From Janthinobacterium sp. (GTDB taxonomy: Bacteria > Pseudomonadota > Gammaproteobacteria > Burkholderiales > Burkholderiaceae_D): 56,299 nucleotides of DNA. The notes under the pieces were generated by a model. The model was not told the origin of the DNA and did not search any database. It saw only the letters and a list, made by a program, of their open reading frames with translations. The position numbers and the translations under genes are program-made. Positions 25,110 to 34,693 of the stretch are shown in pieces (within the stretch, counting starts at the first letter, position 1; each line of letters begins with the position of its first letter). The DNA lies in the NCBI RefSeq assembly GCF_009923995.1, contig NZ_RFSK01000041.1, positions 1 to 56,299 on the forward strand, in the 5' to 3' direction.

Positions 25110-28100
25110 GTGCTGATAGACGCAGTCCGCGTCGCCTTGCGGCGGCCCTATACCTTCGTCGTCATGGCGCTGGCGATCCTGATCATCGGGCCGCTGGCGG
25201 CCCTGCGCACGCCCACCGACGTGTTTCCCGAGATCGGCATCCCCGTCATCGCCGTCGCCTGGCAATACACGGGCTTGCCGCCGGACCAGATGGCGGGGCG
25301 CATTTCCACCCTGTTCCAGCGCAGCCTGACGACCACCGTCAACGATATCGAGCATATCGAGGCCAATACCTATCCCGGCATCAGCATCGTCAAGATCTTC
25401 TTCCAGCCGGGTGCGAACATCGCCGTGGCCAATGCGCAGGTGACGGCCGTGTCGCAGGTGGCCTTGCGGCAAATGCCGGCCGGCACCACGCCGCCCCTGA
25501 TCCTCAATTACAACGCGGCCACCGTGCCCATCCTGCAGCTGGCCCTGTCGGGCCAGGGCTTGAGCGAGCAGAACCTGTTCGACCTGGGCCTGAACACGGT
25601 GCGCACGCCGCTGGTGACGGTGGCGGGCGCGGCGATTCCCCTGCCGTACGGCGGCAAGCAGCGCCAGGTGCAGATCGACGTGAAACCCGACGCGCTGCAG
25701 GCGCGCGGCCTGTCGGCGCAGGACATCGCCGCCGCCCTGGCGGCGCAGAACGTGCTGGTGCCGGTGGGCACGCAAAAGATCGGCGCGCTGGAGTACACGG
25801 TGCAGGTCAACAGCGCGCCATCCGTCGTCGAGGAGCTGGGCCGCCTGCCCGTGAAAGTGGTGAACGGCAGCACCATCTACCTGCGCGACGTGGCCGACGT
25901 GCATGACGGCAATGCGCCGCAGACGAATATCGTGCACGTGGACGGCAGCCGCTCCGTGCTGATGTCGGTGCTGAAGAACGGTTCCGCCTCCACCCTGGCC
26001 ATCGTCGACGGCGTGCGCGCCAAGCTGGCCGAACTGAAGCCGTCGTGGCCGGCCGCCCTGAACGTCGTGCCCATCAACGACCAGTCCGTGTTCGTGCGGG
26101 CCGCCATCAAGGGCGTAGCGCTGGAAGGGGCCATCGCGGCGGCGCTGACCAGCGTGATGATCCTGTTGTTCCTCGGCAGCTGGCGCTCCACCGTCATCAT
26201 CGCCATCTCGATCCCGTTGTCCATCCTCGGCTCCATCATCGCCCTGGCCGCGTTCGGCGAAACCCTGAACCTGATGACCCTGGGCGGGCTGGCGCTGGCC
26301 GTCGGCATCCTCGTCGACGACGCCACCGTGACGATCGAAAACATCAACTGGCACCTGGAGCAGGGCAAGCCGGTGGAAACGGCCATCCTCGACGGCGCGC
26401 AGCAGATCGTCACGCCGGCCCTCGTCTCCCTGCTGTGCATCTGCATCGTCTTCGTGCCCATGTTCTTCCTGGAGGGCGTGTCGCGCTTCCTCTTCGTGCC
26501 CATGGCCGAAGCCGTGATGTTCGCCATGATCTGCTCCTTCATCCTGTCGCGCACCCTCGTGCCCACCATGGCCAACTACCTGCTGCGCCAGCACGCCCAT
26601 GCCGACGCGCCCGTGGCCGCCACGCGCAACCCGCTGGTGCGCTTCCAGCGCGGCTTCGAGGCCCGCTTCGAGCGCCTGCGCGCCGGCTATCAGGAGGTGC
26701 TGGAAGCGGCGATGGCGGCGCGCAAGCCCTTCATCGCCGGTTTTCTCGCCGTCGTGGCGCTGTCGTTCCTGCTGTTGCCCTTTATCGGCAGCAATTTCTT
26801 CCCGTCCGTGGACTCGGGCCAGCTGCTGATGCATGCGCGCGTGCCCGTCGGTTCGCGCGTGGAGGAGACGGCGGCCCGCTTCGCCCGCATCGAGCAAGCC
26901 ATCCGCCGCGTGATCCCCGCCGCCGAGATCACCACCATGGTGGACAATATCGGCTTGCCGCCCAGCAGCATCAACTTGACCTACAACAATACCGGCGTGA
27001 TGGGCCCGCACGACGGCGACTTCCAGATCGCCCTGCGCGAAGGCCACCGGCCCACGGCCGACTACGTGCGCCGGCTGCGTGAGGTCTTGCCGCGTGAATT
27101 TCCCGACACCACGTTTTCATTCCCGCCCGCCGACATCGTCAGCCAGATCCTGAACTTCGGCGCGCCCGCACCCATCGACGTGCAGGTGCGCGGGCGCGAC
27201 ACGGAGGCCAACTATGCCCACGCGCAGCGCCTGCTCAAGCGCCTGCGCACCATTCCCGGCGTGGCCGACGCCCGCATCCAGCAGTCGAACCGGGCGCCCG
27301 TGCTGAACGTGGACGTGGACCGCACGCAGGCGCAGCTGCTGGGCCTGACCACGCGCGACGTCACCAGCAGCCTGGTGGTGAACCTGGCCGGCAGCAGCCA
27401 GGTGGCGCCCACGTACTGGTTGAATCCCGCCAATGGCGTCAGCTATCCCATCGTCATGCAGACGCCGCAGTACCAACTCGATACGCTGGCCGCGCTGAAC
27501 AACTTGCCAATCGGCAATGGCAGCAATGCGAATGCCGCCACCCTGGGCGCGCTGGCCACCGTCGAGCGCGGCGCCGGCAGCGCCCTCGTCAGCCAGTACG
27601 ACGTGCAGGGCATGGTGCAGATCCACGCCACCACGCAGGACCGCGACCTGGGCGCCGTGGCCGCCGATATCCGCCGGGTGCTGGCCGAGACGGCGGCCCA
27701 GGTGCCCAAGGGCGCCACGGTGCAGCTGCTGGGCCAGGCGCGTACCATGGACCGGGCCTTTTCCGGCCTGCTGTTCGGCCTGCTGGGCGCCGTGGGCCTG
27801 ATTTACCTGTTGATCGTCGTCAATTTCCAGTCCTGGCTGGACCCTGCCGTCATCGTCTCGGCCCTGCCGGCCGCGCTGGCGGGCATCCTGTGGATGTTGT
27901 TCGCCACGAATACCACCCTGTCCGTGCCGGCCCTGACGGGCGCCATCATGTGCATGGGCGTGGCGACGGCCAACAGCGTGCTGGTGATCAGCTTTGCCCG
28001 CGAGCGCCTGGACGTGCTGCAGGATGCGACGCTGGCCGCGCTGGAGGCAGGCCACGTGCGCTTCCGTCCCGTGCTGATGACGGCCCTGGCCATGATCATC

Positions 28101-28328
28101 GGCATGCTGCCCATGGCGCTGGGCCTGGGCGAGGGCGGCGAGCAGAATGCGCCGCTGGGGCGCGCCGTTATCGGCGGCCTCGTCTTCGCCACCGTCGCCA
28201 CCCTCGTCTTCGTGCCCGTCGTCTTCAGCCTCGTGCACGCCCAGCCTTCCCGCCGCGCCAAGCCGGCGCCGCCGCCACCCCACACCGATACCGGAGCCAC
28301 GTCCTATGTCCCGCCGCATGCCAGCTGA
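25110..28328 (+). CDS. RND efflux permease (second system, permease-first operon)
   Basis: A 1072-residue RND inner-membrane transporter. GTG at 25110 is chosen because TGGAG precedes it and the following residues (LIDAVRVALRRPYTFVVMAL) form the normal start. It keeps the relay aspartates in GILVDDATVTIENI. At the position of the AcrB relay lysine it reads MGVATANSVLVISFARE, with no Lys. This is a recognised-looking subgroup of HAE-type permeases rather than a damaged gene, since the rest is intact. The adaptor gene follows and overlaps by 23 bp. No outer-membrane factor is encoded here, so it must borrow one. Confidence 0.92.
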   Translation: MLIDAVRVALRRPYTFVVMALAILIIGPLAALRTPTDVFPEIGIPVIAVAWQYTGLPPDQMAGRISTLFQRSLTTTVNDIEHIEANTYPGISIVKIFFQPGANIAVANAQVTAVSQVALRQMPAGTTPPLILNYNAATVPILQLALSGQGLSEQNLFDLGLNTVRTPLVTVAGAAIPLPYGGKQRQVQIDVKPDALQARGLSAQDIAAALAAQNVLVPVGTQKIGALEYTVQVNSAPSVVEELGRLPVKVVNGSTIYLRDVADVHDGNAPQTNIVHVDGSRSVLMSVLKNGSASTLAIVDGVRAKLAELKPSWPAALNVVPINDQSVFVRAAIKGVALEGAIAAALTSVMILLFLGSWRSTVIIAISIPLSILGSIIALAAFGETLNLMTLGGLALAVGILVDDATVTIENINWHLEQGKPVETAILDGAQQIVTPALVSLLCICIVFVPMFFLEGVSRFLFVPMAEAVMFAMICSFILSRTLVPTMANYLLRQHAHADAPVAATRNPLVRFQRGFEARFERLRAGYQEVLEAAMAARKPFIAGFLAVVALSFLLLPFIGSNFFPSVDSGQLLMHARVPVGSRVEETAARFARIEQAIRRVIPAAEITTMVDNIGLPPSSINLTYNNTGVMGPHDGDFQIALREGHRPTADYVRRLREVLPREFPDTTFSFPPADIVSQILNFGAPAPIDVQVRGRDTEANYAHAQRLLKRLRTIPGVADARIQQSNRAPVLNVDVDRTQAQLLGLTTRDVTSSLVVNLAGSSQVAPTYWLNPANGVSYPIVMQTPQYQLDTLAALNNLPIGNGSNANAATLGALATVERGAGSALVSQYDVQGMVQIHATTQDRDLGAVAADIRRVLAETAAQVPKGATVQLLGQARTMDRAFSGLLFGLLGAVGLIYLLIVVNFQSWLDPAVIVSALPAALAGILWMLFATNTTLSVPALTGAIMCMGVATANSVLVISFARERLDVLQDATLAALEAGHVRFRPVLMTALAMIIGMLPMALGLGEGGEQNAPLGRAVIGGLVFATVATLVFVPVVFSLVHAQPSRRAKPAPPPPHTDTGATSYVPPHAS

Positions 28329-29448
28329 TTTCTTTCGTTCCCGCAACAAGCTGCTGGGCCTGGGCCTGGCCGTCATCGCGCTCGCCGTCGTCGTCGCGGG
28401 CGTGCTGGGGCGGCGCTCGCACGCGGCCGCCATCGCCGAACGGGCCGCGCAGTCGCAGGTGCTGACCGTGAAGCTGGTGTCGGCCGGCACCCTGGCCCCG
28501 GCGCCGCTGGCCTTGCCGGCGCGCATCGAGGCCTGGTCGCGCGCCCCCATCTATGCGCGCGTCAGCGGCTACCTGAAGCGCTGGACCGTCGATATCGGCG
28601 CGCCCGTCAAGGCGGGCCAGCTGCTGGCCGAACTCGACACGCCGGACCTGGACCAGCAGCTGCTGCAGGCGCGCGCCGAGCTGGCCAGCGCCCGCAGCGG
28701 CCTGGCCCTGGCGGCGAGCACGGCACGGCGCTGGCAGGAATTGCGCGCCATCGATGGCGTGTCGCAGCAGGAAACGGATGAAAAGACGGGCGACCTGGCG
28801 GCGCGGCAGTCCTCCGTCGCCGCCCTGCAGGCGAATGTCGAGCGCATGCAGACCTTGCGGGGCTATGCGCGCCTGGTGGCGCCTTTTGACGGCATCGTGA
28901 CGGCCAGAAACACGGACGTGGGCGCGCTGATCGGCGTGGGCGGCGCGCCCGGCAGCGAGCTGTTCGTCGTCTCGGACGTGCGCCGCCTGCGCGTGTATGC
29001 CAGCGTGCCGCAGCGCCAGGTGGCGCAGGTGGCGCCGGGCGCGAAGGCGCAGCTGGCCGTGCCCGAGCGCCCCGGCAAGACCTACGGCGCCACGGTGCTG
29101 TCCTCGGCGCAGGCCATCAACCCCGGCTCGGGCGCCATGCTGGTGCAGCTGTCGGTCGACAATGCCGCAGGGGAATTGCTGCCGGGCGGCTTTGCCACCG
29201 TCAGCTTTGCCGACGCGGCAGCCCAGCGGGGCGTCACCGTGCCGCCAGGCGCCTTGATCTTTGGCAAGGATGGCGTGCAGGTGGCCACCGTCACGCCCCA
29301 GGGCCGGGTGCGGCTGCAGAAGGTGGCCATCGCCCGCGACTTCGGCAACGTGGTGGAACTGGCCGGCGGCAGGGAAGGGCTGGAGCGCATCATCGACAGT
29401 CCGCCCGACGGCGTGCTGGACGGCGACGTGGTGCGCGTGGCCCAATGA
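28306..29448 (+). CDS. RND efflux periplasmic adaptor subunit
   Basis: A 380-residue membrane fusion protein. It has a non-cleaved-looking N-terminal membrane anchor (LLGLGLAVIALAVVVAGVLG), then a barrel-sandwich half (IYARVSGYLKRWTVDIGAPV), an alpha-hairpin (about residues 115-175), a second lipoyl half (RLVAPFDGIVTARNTDVGAL), a beta-barrel and a C-terminal domain. The start at 28306 has GGAG 10 bases upstream and lies inside the permease gene. A second ATG at 28318 is possible. Paired with the permease before it, it forms an exporter lacking its own outer-membrane duct. Confidence 0.9.
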   Translation: MSRRMPADFFRSRNKLLGLGLAVIALAVVVAGVLGRRSHAAAIAERAAQSQVLTVKLVSAGTLAPAPLALPARIEAWSRAPIYARVSGYLKRWTVDIGAPVKAGQLLAELDTPDLDQQLLQARAELASARSGLALAASTARRWQELRAIDGVSQQETDEKTGDLAARQSSVAALQANVERMQTLRGYARLVAPFDGIVTARNTDVGALIGVGGAPGSELFVVSDVRRLRVYASVPQRQVAQVAPGAKAQLAVPERPGKTYGATVLSSAQAINPGSGAMLVQLSVDNAAGELLPGGFATVSFADAAAQRGVTVPPGALIFGKDGVQVATVTPQGRVRLQKVAIARDFGNVVELAGGREGLERIIDSPPDGVLDGDVVRVAQ

Positions 29449-29455
29449 GCCCGGA

Positions 29456-30553
29456 TCAGGGCAATAGCAGGGAATGCTGGCTGGCCGTATGGAAATCGCG
29501 CCAGACCCGGTTGATGCTGCTGTCTTCCCGGGCCGCATACAGGCCGCAGTAGGGGTAGACAGTATCGACGGCGGCGCGGCAGGCGGCCACCAGGTCCAGC
29601 GACGCCGCTTGCACGGCCTGCATGGCGGCGGCATCGAGCGCCGCGCCGCCTTCCACCTGCGCCCAGCTGTCGTCCAGCACGGCATAAAAGCGGGCGCGGG
29701 CGCCGGCCAGCGCATCCTGCCTGCCTTGCAGCACGGCGGCCACTTCCGGCACCTCCAGCAGGGGCAGGCCGGCGCGCGCATGGCGGCGGTGGCGCATGCA
29801 TTCCCCGGCCAGCTGCAGGAAGTGCCCGGCCATGCCGGCCACGTTGGCGGCCAGCGTCACGTAGGCGAGCGAATAGAAGGGGTAGCGGTACAGGGGGCCG
29901 GGCGCCGTCGCGGCGTCGGGGCGGATGGCGAAGCCGTACTCCTTGCCCAGCCACTGGCCGTCGATGCGGTAGCTGTGCGAGGCGCTGGCGCGCATGCCCA
30001 GGCTGTTCCACGAGGGCACCAGCTGCACCAGCGCGGCGGGCACGAGGAAGGCGCGGATGCGCGGCGTGCCGGCCTCGTCGAGCAGGGGCTGGCCATCGCG
30101 CTGCAGGCGCGCGTTCAGGGTGAAGTGGGTGGCCATGGGCGCGCCGCTGGCGTAATCCCAGCTGCCCGTGATGCGGTAGCCGTCGCCTTCTTCCTCCGCG
30201 CAGCCCGTGGCCGCGCCGCTGCCGCCCAGGCAGGCGCGCGGCGTGCCGATGATGCGCTGCGCCAGCTCCGGCGCCAGAAAGCCCGCAAACCAGCCCGCAC
30301 CCGCGCACAGGGTCAGCACCCAGCCCATGCTGCCATCGACGGCAGCGACGGCTTCTTCCAGGCGCACCACCTGCGGCAGCGGCAGCTCGGCGCCGCCCGC
30401 GCTGCGCGGCGCCAGCATCGTCAGCCAGCCGCGCCGGTGCAGCAGGGCTTGCTGGGCGGGGTGCAGGAAGCGGGCGGCGTCGGCCGCCGGGGCATGGCGC
30501 GCGATGCGGCGCGCATCGGAAGCGCTCAGGATGTCAACGGCAGTGTGGAGCAT
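29456..30553 (-). CDS. Acyl-CoA dehydrogenase-like flavoprotein
   Basis: A 365-residue protein with the acyl-CoA dehydrogenase fold: an N-terminal helical domain (LHRRGWLTMLAPRSAGGAELPL), a middle beta domain (YRITGSWDYASGAPMATHF, WNSLGMRASASHSYRIDG) and a C-terminal helical bundle. The catalytic glutamate of true dehydrogenases is not evident. The WxYxSG and SYRIDG style resembles flavin-dependent hydroxylases of the HsaA/DszC branch. Substrate is unknown. The ATG at 30553 is preferred over a TTG two codons upstream. It is convergent with the RND adaptor, 7 bp apart. Confidence 0.82.
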   Translation of the reverse strand: MLHTAVDILSASDARRIARHAPAADAARFLHPAQQALLHRRGWLTMLAPRSAGGAELPLPQVVRLEEAVAAVDGSMGWVLTLCAGAGWFAGFLAPELAQRIIGTPRACLGGSGAATGCAEEEGDGYRITGSWDYASGAPMATHFTLNARLQRDGQPLLDEAGTPRIRAFLVPAALVQLVPSWNSLGMRASASHSYRIDGQWLGKEYGFAIRPDAATAPGPLYRYPFYSLAYVTLAANVAGMAGHFLQLAGECMRHRRHARAGLPLLEVPEVAAVLQGRQDALAGARARFYAVLDDSWAQVEGGAALDAAAMQAVQAASLDLVAACRAAVDTVYPYCGLYAAREDSSINRVWRDFHTASQHSLLLP

Positions 30554-30719
30554 GGGCAAGATCCGGCAAGGGCGAAGGCGGGCATTTTCGCATATGGCGG
30601 GACGCGATGGGAGATGTTGCGCGGCAAGACTGGCGCGACGGCCTGCGGGGCGGGGCGGATATAAAATTTCCGAAATGAAACATTGCAGGTAAAATATCTA
30701 TTTTTCTTATGGATATTGC

Positions 30720-31829
30720 ATGGACGCGCCCGATTACAGCCATTACACGGCCACGCAGCTGAAACAGGTCTTGCTGCGCATCGACGCCACGCGCTTTCCC
30801 GAGCGGGTGCGGCAAGTGGAGGCGCGCCTGGCCGCGCTGGCCGCCGCGCCCGCCGAGGCAACGCCTGCGCCGGCGGACGGGGCCGCCGTCATCGCCCCCG
30901 TGTGGCGCCGGGCAGTCGCCTTCCTCATCGACGTGCTGATCCTGGGCCTGATCGGCGTGGCCGCCGGCGCGCTGCTGTTCGCGGCATTCTCCGCCATGGG
31001 AGCGTGGGGCCGCCTGCTGGGCTTTGTCATCGCCGTGCTCTACCTGGGCTGCACGCAAAGCGCGATGGGCGGCGGCCGGTCGCCGGGCATGCGCGTGCTC
31101 GGCTTGCGCGTCGTCACGCGCGGCGGCGAGCTGCTGTCCTTGCCCGCTGCTTTCTTGCGTACCGGCATTTTTTGCCTGCCGTATTTCCTCTATGGCGCCG
31201 CCGACCCGGCACCCGGACCGGCCTGGCTGGCGACCGGCGTGTCCCTGCTGTGCGGTGCCTTGTTGTTTGGCATCCTTTACCTGTTGCTGTTCAACCGGCC
31301 GGCGCGGCAATCGCTGCACGACCTGGCCGTCGGCGCCGTGGTGGTGAAGGGCGGTCCGGGCAAGGCGGACTTGCCGGCCGGCCCCCTGTGGCGCGGCCAC
31401 GCCGTTGTCGCTGCCGTGGCGCTGCTGGTCCTGTGCGTGGCCGCCGTGCTGCCGTCGCAACGCATGGAAGAGGACGCCAGGGTGGCGCCGCTGCGGGCGC
31501 TGCAGCAGACCCTCGTGGCCATGCCGGGCGTGAAAGGGGCCGGCGTGTTTCTCGGCTCCTACTCGCCAACGGGCAGCCCGGCGCCCACGCGGCGCCTGGA
31601 CATCAACATTTTCCTGGCCGCCGAGCCGGCCGACCCGGATCCCCTGGCGCGCCGCATCGCGCAAACCGCGCTGCAGAACTTTCCGCAGGCGGCCAGCCAG
31701 GACGCCATCGTCGTCACCTTCATCGTCGGCTATGACATCGGCATCGCCAGGGCCGCGCGCACGCGGCATTTCGCCTACACGCCCGCCCAGTGGCGCGCCA
31801 TACTGGCGAACGGGGCAACTGCCGCCTGA
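30720..31829 (+). CDS. RDD-family membrane protein with C-terminal extension
   Basis: A 369-residue protein. After a short soluble start (MDAPDYSHYTATQLKQVLL, a bacterial helix-rich region), an RDD domain spans about residues 58-215. Its opening PVWRRAVAFLIDVLILGL carries the diagnostic Arg and Asp, SPGMRVLGLRVV follows, and RQSLHDLAVGAVVV closes it. Another membrane helix (AVVAAVALLVLCVAAVLP) precedes a periplasmic-type tail of about 110 residues that I do not recognise. RDD proteins are proposed membrane transporters or anchors of unclear substrate. Monocistronic, convergent with the next gene. Confidence 0.83.
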   Translation: MDAPDYSHYTATQLKQVLLRIDATRFPERVRQVEARLAALAAAPAEATPAPADGAAVIAPVWRRAVAFLIDVLILGLIGVAAGALLFAAFSAMGAWGRLLGFVIAVLYLGCTQSAMGGGRSPGMRVLGLRVVTRGGELLSLPAAFLRTGIFCLPYFLYGAADPAPGPAWLATGVSLLCGALLFGILYLLLFNRPARQSLHDLAVGAVVVKGGPGKADLPAGPLWRGHAVVAAVALLVLCVAAVLPSQRMEEDARVAPLRALQQTLVAMPGVKGAGVFLGSYSPTGSPAPTRRLDINIFLAAEPADPDPLARRIAQTALQNFPQAASQDAIVVTFIVGYDIGIARAARTRHFAYTPAQWRAILANGATAA

Positions 31830-31854
31830 AGCGCGGGCGGGGCGTGCCGCCGCC

Positions 31855-32184
31855 TTATTTGCCGATCTGCTTGCTGACCACGTTTTCCTGCTGGTTCAGG
31901 GCGCGCTGGTCGGCCCGCGTGATGTGGCCGTGATCGAGCCTGGCCATGCTGCGTTCCTCGCGGCGGATGCTGCGGTCTTCGCGGTGCAGGGCGGCCGCCT
32001 GGCCCTTGCTGATCTCGCCTTCCTTGACTTCCTTGTGGATGCGCGCATCCTGATGCGCCAGGCGGTGGTTCACCTGTTCGCGGCGCGGGTGGTTTTTCTG
32101 CCACGTGGTGTCCGCGGCAAAGCTGCTGGCGGCGGCCGAGGCAAGGGTGATCAGGAGGATGCTGGACAGGATGGCGGTTTTCAT
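31855..32184 (-). CDS. Small exported helical charged protein
   Basis: A 109-residue protein with a signal peptide (MKTAILSSILLITLASAAASSFAADT) and a mature part rich in His, Arg, Glu and Gln arranged as repeated helices: RREQVNHRLAHQDARIHKEV, EISKGQAAALHREDRSIRRE, HGHITRADQRALNQQEN. The G-x-I-(S/T)-x-x-(Q/D) spacing recalls short repeated helix-turn units. No enzyme motif is present. It may be a periplasmic stress or metal-binding protein, but I cannot assign it. The ATG at 32184 is fixed by the signal peptide. Confidence 0.75.
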   Translation of the reverse strand: MKTAILSSILLITLASAAASSFAADTTWQKNHPRREQVNHRLAHQDARIHKEVKEGEISKGQAAALHREDRSIRREERSMARLDHGHITRADQRALNQQENVVSKQIGK

Positions 32185-32346
32185 GGAAGTCTCCGGTTGG
32201 GCTGTGATCAAAGGTGTCACACCGCTGAAACGCGCTGCCGGGGCCGTTCGTGCACGCGATATTTGTCTCAAGTGTAAGCAAATGTGGCCGGCGCGCCGGT
32301 TTTGGCCCATCATGGAGCGCGAGTGCCACCTACCGGGGAGGTCGCC

Positions 32347-34017
32347 ATGCCCGCAGCGCCAGTGTCATCCATGTCTTCCACCAGCCGTTGGCAGGATGCC
32401 AGCGCCGGGCTGTCGATCGCCGGCCTGCTGCTGCCCGAAGCGGTGGCGTATGCCGGCATCGGCAACCTGGCGCCGCAGGCCGGCATCCTGGCCCTGTTCG
32501 CCGGCCTGCTGTGCTACGGCCTGCTGGGCACGAGCCGCTTTGCCATCGTCTCGGCCACCTCGTCCTCGGCCGCCGTGCTGGCCGCCGCCATGGCGTCCAT
32601 GCCGGGCGGCACGCCGGGCCACCGCCTGATGCTGACGGCGGGACTGGTGCTGCTGACGGGCGCGTTTTTCCTGCTGGCCTGGCTGGCCAGGCTGGGCAGC
32701 ATCACGGAATTCATCGCCAAGCCCGTGCTGCGGGGCTTTTCCTTCGGCCTGGCCATCGTGATCATCGTAAAGCAACTGCCCGGCGTGCTGGGCGTGCAGG
32801 CGCCCGGCGACGTGCCGCACCTGCTGCCCGCGCTGGCTGCGGCGGCGGGGCGGTGGAACTGGAGCGGCGCGGCCCTGTGCGCGGCGGCGCTGTTGCTGCT
32901 GTTCCTGCTGCGGCGGCAGCAGCGCTGGCCTGCCGGCCTGATCGTCATCGCCCTGGGCATCGCCGCCGGGCAATGGCTGGATTTGCCGCGCCACGGCGTG
33001 GCCCTGGTGGGCGCCATCGACCTTGCCCTCGCCATGCCCGCCTTGCCGCGCCTGACGCAGGCGGAATGGACGCGCCTGGCCGAACTGGCCTTCGCCCTGG
33101 CCCTGATCCTGTACGCGGAATCGTATGGCGCCATCCGCAGTTTTGCCTTGAAGCATGGCGATGCCGTGGCGCCCGAGCGCGACCTGCTGGCGCTGGGCGT
33201 GGCCAACGTGGTGGCCGGCCTGATCCAGGCCATGCCGGTGGGGGCCGGTTATTCCGCCACCTCCGCCAACGAGGCGGCCGGCGCCACGTCGCGCCTGGCG
33301 GGACTGGTGGCGGCCGCCGTCGTGGGCGCCATCGTGCTGACCATGCTGCCGCTGGTGGCCCTGATCCCCGTGCCCGTGCTGGCCGCCATCGTCATCCATG
33401 CCGTCAGCCACACCCTCAATCCCGTGGCCCTGCGGCCGTATTTCGCGTGGCGCCGCGACCGCCTGCTGGTGCTGGCGGCCATTGCCGGCGTGCTGCTGTT
33501 CGGCGTGCTCGACGGCCTGCTGGTGGCCATCGCCATCAGCCTGCTGCTGATGCTGCGCCGTCTGTCGCGGCCCAGCCTGTCCATCCTCGGGCGCCTGGGC
33601 GACAGCCACGATTACGTGAAGCTGGCCCTGTATCCGGCGGCCCGCGCGCAGCCCGGCATGCTGATCCTGCGCCTCGATGAACCCTTGTTCTTCGTCAATG
33701 CCGAGCGCAGCCTGCACCTGGCGCGCGCCATGCTGGAAGCGCATGGCGCCCAGGTGGGCAAGCTCGTCCTCAGCCTGGAAGAGTCGCCCGACCTCGACGG
33801 CAGCAGCGTGGAGGCGCTGCGCGACTTTGCCGGTTTTGCGCGCCGGCAAGGCGTGCGCCTGGCCTTGGCGCGGCTGAAGGAGCCCGCCTGCGATGTCCTG
33901 CGCCTGGCCCTGCGCGACCTGCTGCTGCGGCAGGATGGCGCGCCTGGCCTCGTCTTGAGCGAGCTGAGCGTGGCCGAGGCCGTGCGCCAGCTGGACGGCG
34001 AAGGGCAGGAAAAGTGA
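32347..34017 (+). CDS. SulP family inorganic anion transporter
   Basis: A 556-residue SLC26/SulP-type transporter. The membrane part (about residues 15-400) includes ASAGLSIAGLLLPEAVAYAGIGNLAPQ and the family motif YGLLGTSRFAIVSATSSSAA. A C-terminal STAS domain follows (about 435-545: PGMLILRLDEPLFFVNAER, LVLSLEESPDLDGSSVEAL). The start at 32347 has GGGGAGG about 6 bases upstream. Substrates in the family are sulfate, bicarbonate or dicarboxylates; which applies here is not readable. Monocistronic. Confidence 0.9.
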   Translation: MPAAPVSSMSSTSRWQDASAGLSIAGLLLPEAVAYAGIGNLAPQAGILALFAGLLCYGLLGTSRFAIVSATSSSAAVLAAAMASMPGGTPGHRLMLTAGLVLLTGAFFLLAWLARLGSITEFIAKPVLRGFSFGLAIVIIVKQLPGVLGVQAPGDVPHLLPALAAAAGRWNWSGAALCAAALLLLFLLRRQQRWPAGLIVIALGIAAGQWLDLPRHGVALVGAIDLALAMPALPRLTQAEWTRLAELAFALALILYAESYGAIRSFALKHGDAVAPERDLLALGVANVVAGLIQAMPVGAGYSATSANEAAGATSRLAGLVAAAVVGAIVLTMLPLVALIPVPVLAAIVIHAVSHTLNPVALRPYFAWRRDRLLVLAAIAGVLLFGVLDGLLVAIAISLLLMLRRLSRPSLSILGRLGDSHDYVKLALYPAARAQPGMLILRLDEPLFFVNAERSLHLARAMLEAHGAQVGKLVLSLEESPDLDGSSVEALRDFAGFARRQGVRLALARLKEPACDVLRLALRDLLLRQDGAPGLVLSELSVAEAVRQLDGEGQEK

Positions 34018-34066
34018 GCGCGCCTGTGGTACGCTGGCAGCAGGCATGGACGAAAGAGGAGAGGGC

Positions 34067-34687
34067 ATGACGCGCGCAAGACCGCAACTGGTGAAGGCCA
34101 GGCTGAACAAATTGCTGCCCACGCAGATCACGGTGGGCATGGCCGAGGTGGCGCTCAAGCGCGCCCACTGGGCCAGCTTGGGCAGGAAGGCGCGCGCGGC
34201 GGCGCTGGCCGACCACTGGTTTCCCAGCATCATAGGCCCCGAAGGGCGCCACTACATCGTCGACCACCACCATTTCGGCCTGGCGCTGCACCAGGAAGGC
34301 GTGAAAAGCGTCAGCCTGATGATCCTCAAGGACCTGTCCTGGCTGGAACCCGTGCACTTCTGGCATGTGATGGACCACCACCAGTGGGTGCATCCCTACG
34401 ACAGCGAAGGCTTGCGCCGCGATTTTTCCGCCATCCCCCGCCACCTGGCGGGCTTGCAGGACGATCCCTACCGCAGCCTGGCGGGCGAACTGCGCAGCGC
34501 GGGCGGCTATGCCAAGGACGTGACGCCGTTCAGCGAATTCCTGTGGGCCGATTTCTTCCGCAGCCGCATCGCGCCCGCCAGCCTGCAGAAAAATTTCCCC
34601 AAGGCACTGGCACAGGCGATGAAGCTGGCGCGCAGCCAGCAAGCCCGCTATTTGCCGGGCTGGACGGGCATCGTGCCGCCCGCTTGA
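34067..34687 (+). CDS. ParB-like nuclease-fold protein (PF08857-type), stand-alone
   Basis: A 206-residue protein with the ParB/sulfiredoxin-like N-terminal fold. It has PTQITVGMAEVALKRAHW at the start, then the signature YIVDHHHFGLALHQEG, then VSLMILKDLSWL and FWHVMDHHQWVHPYD. It lacks the helix-turn-helix and dimerisation domains of chromosome-partitioning ParB and has no ParA neighbour. The ATG at 34067 has GAGGAGA upstream. From memory it belongs to the Putative ParB-like nuclease family, whose role is unknown. Several His residues could bind metal. Confidence 0.78.
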   Translation: MTRARPQLVKARLNKLLPTQITVGMAEVALKRAHWASLGRKARAAALADHWFPSIIGPEGRHYIVDHHHFGLALHQEGVKSVSLMILKDLSWLEPVHFWHVMDHHQWVHPYDSEGLRRDFSAIPRHLAGLQDDPYRSLAGELRSAGGYAKDVTPFSEFLWADFFRSRIAPASLQKNFPKALAQAMKLARSQQARYLPGWTGIVPPA

Positions 34688-34693
34688 CGGCCC

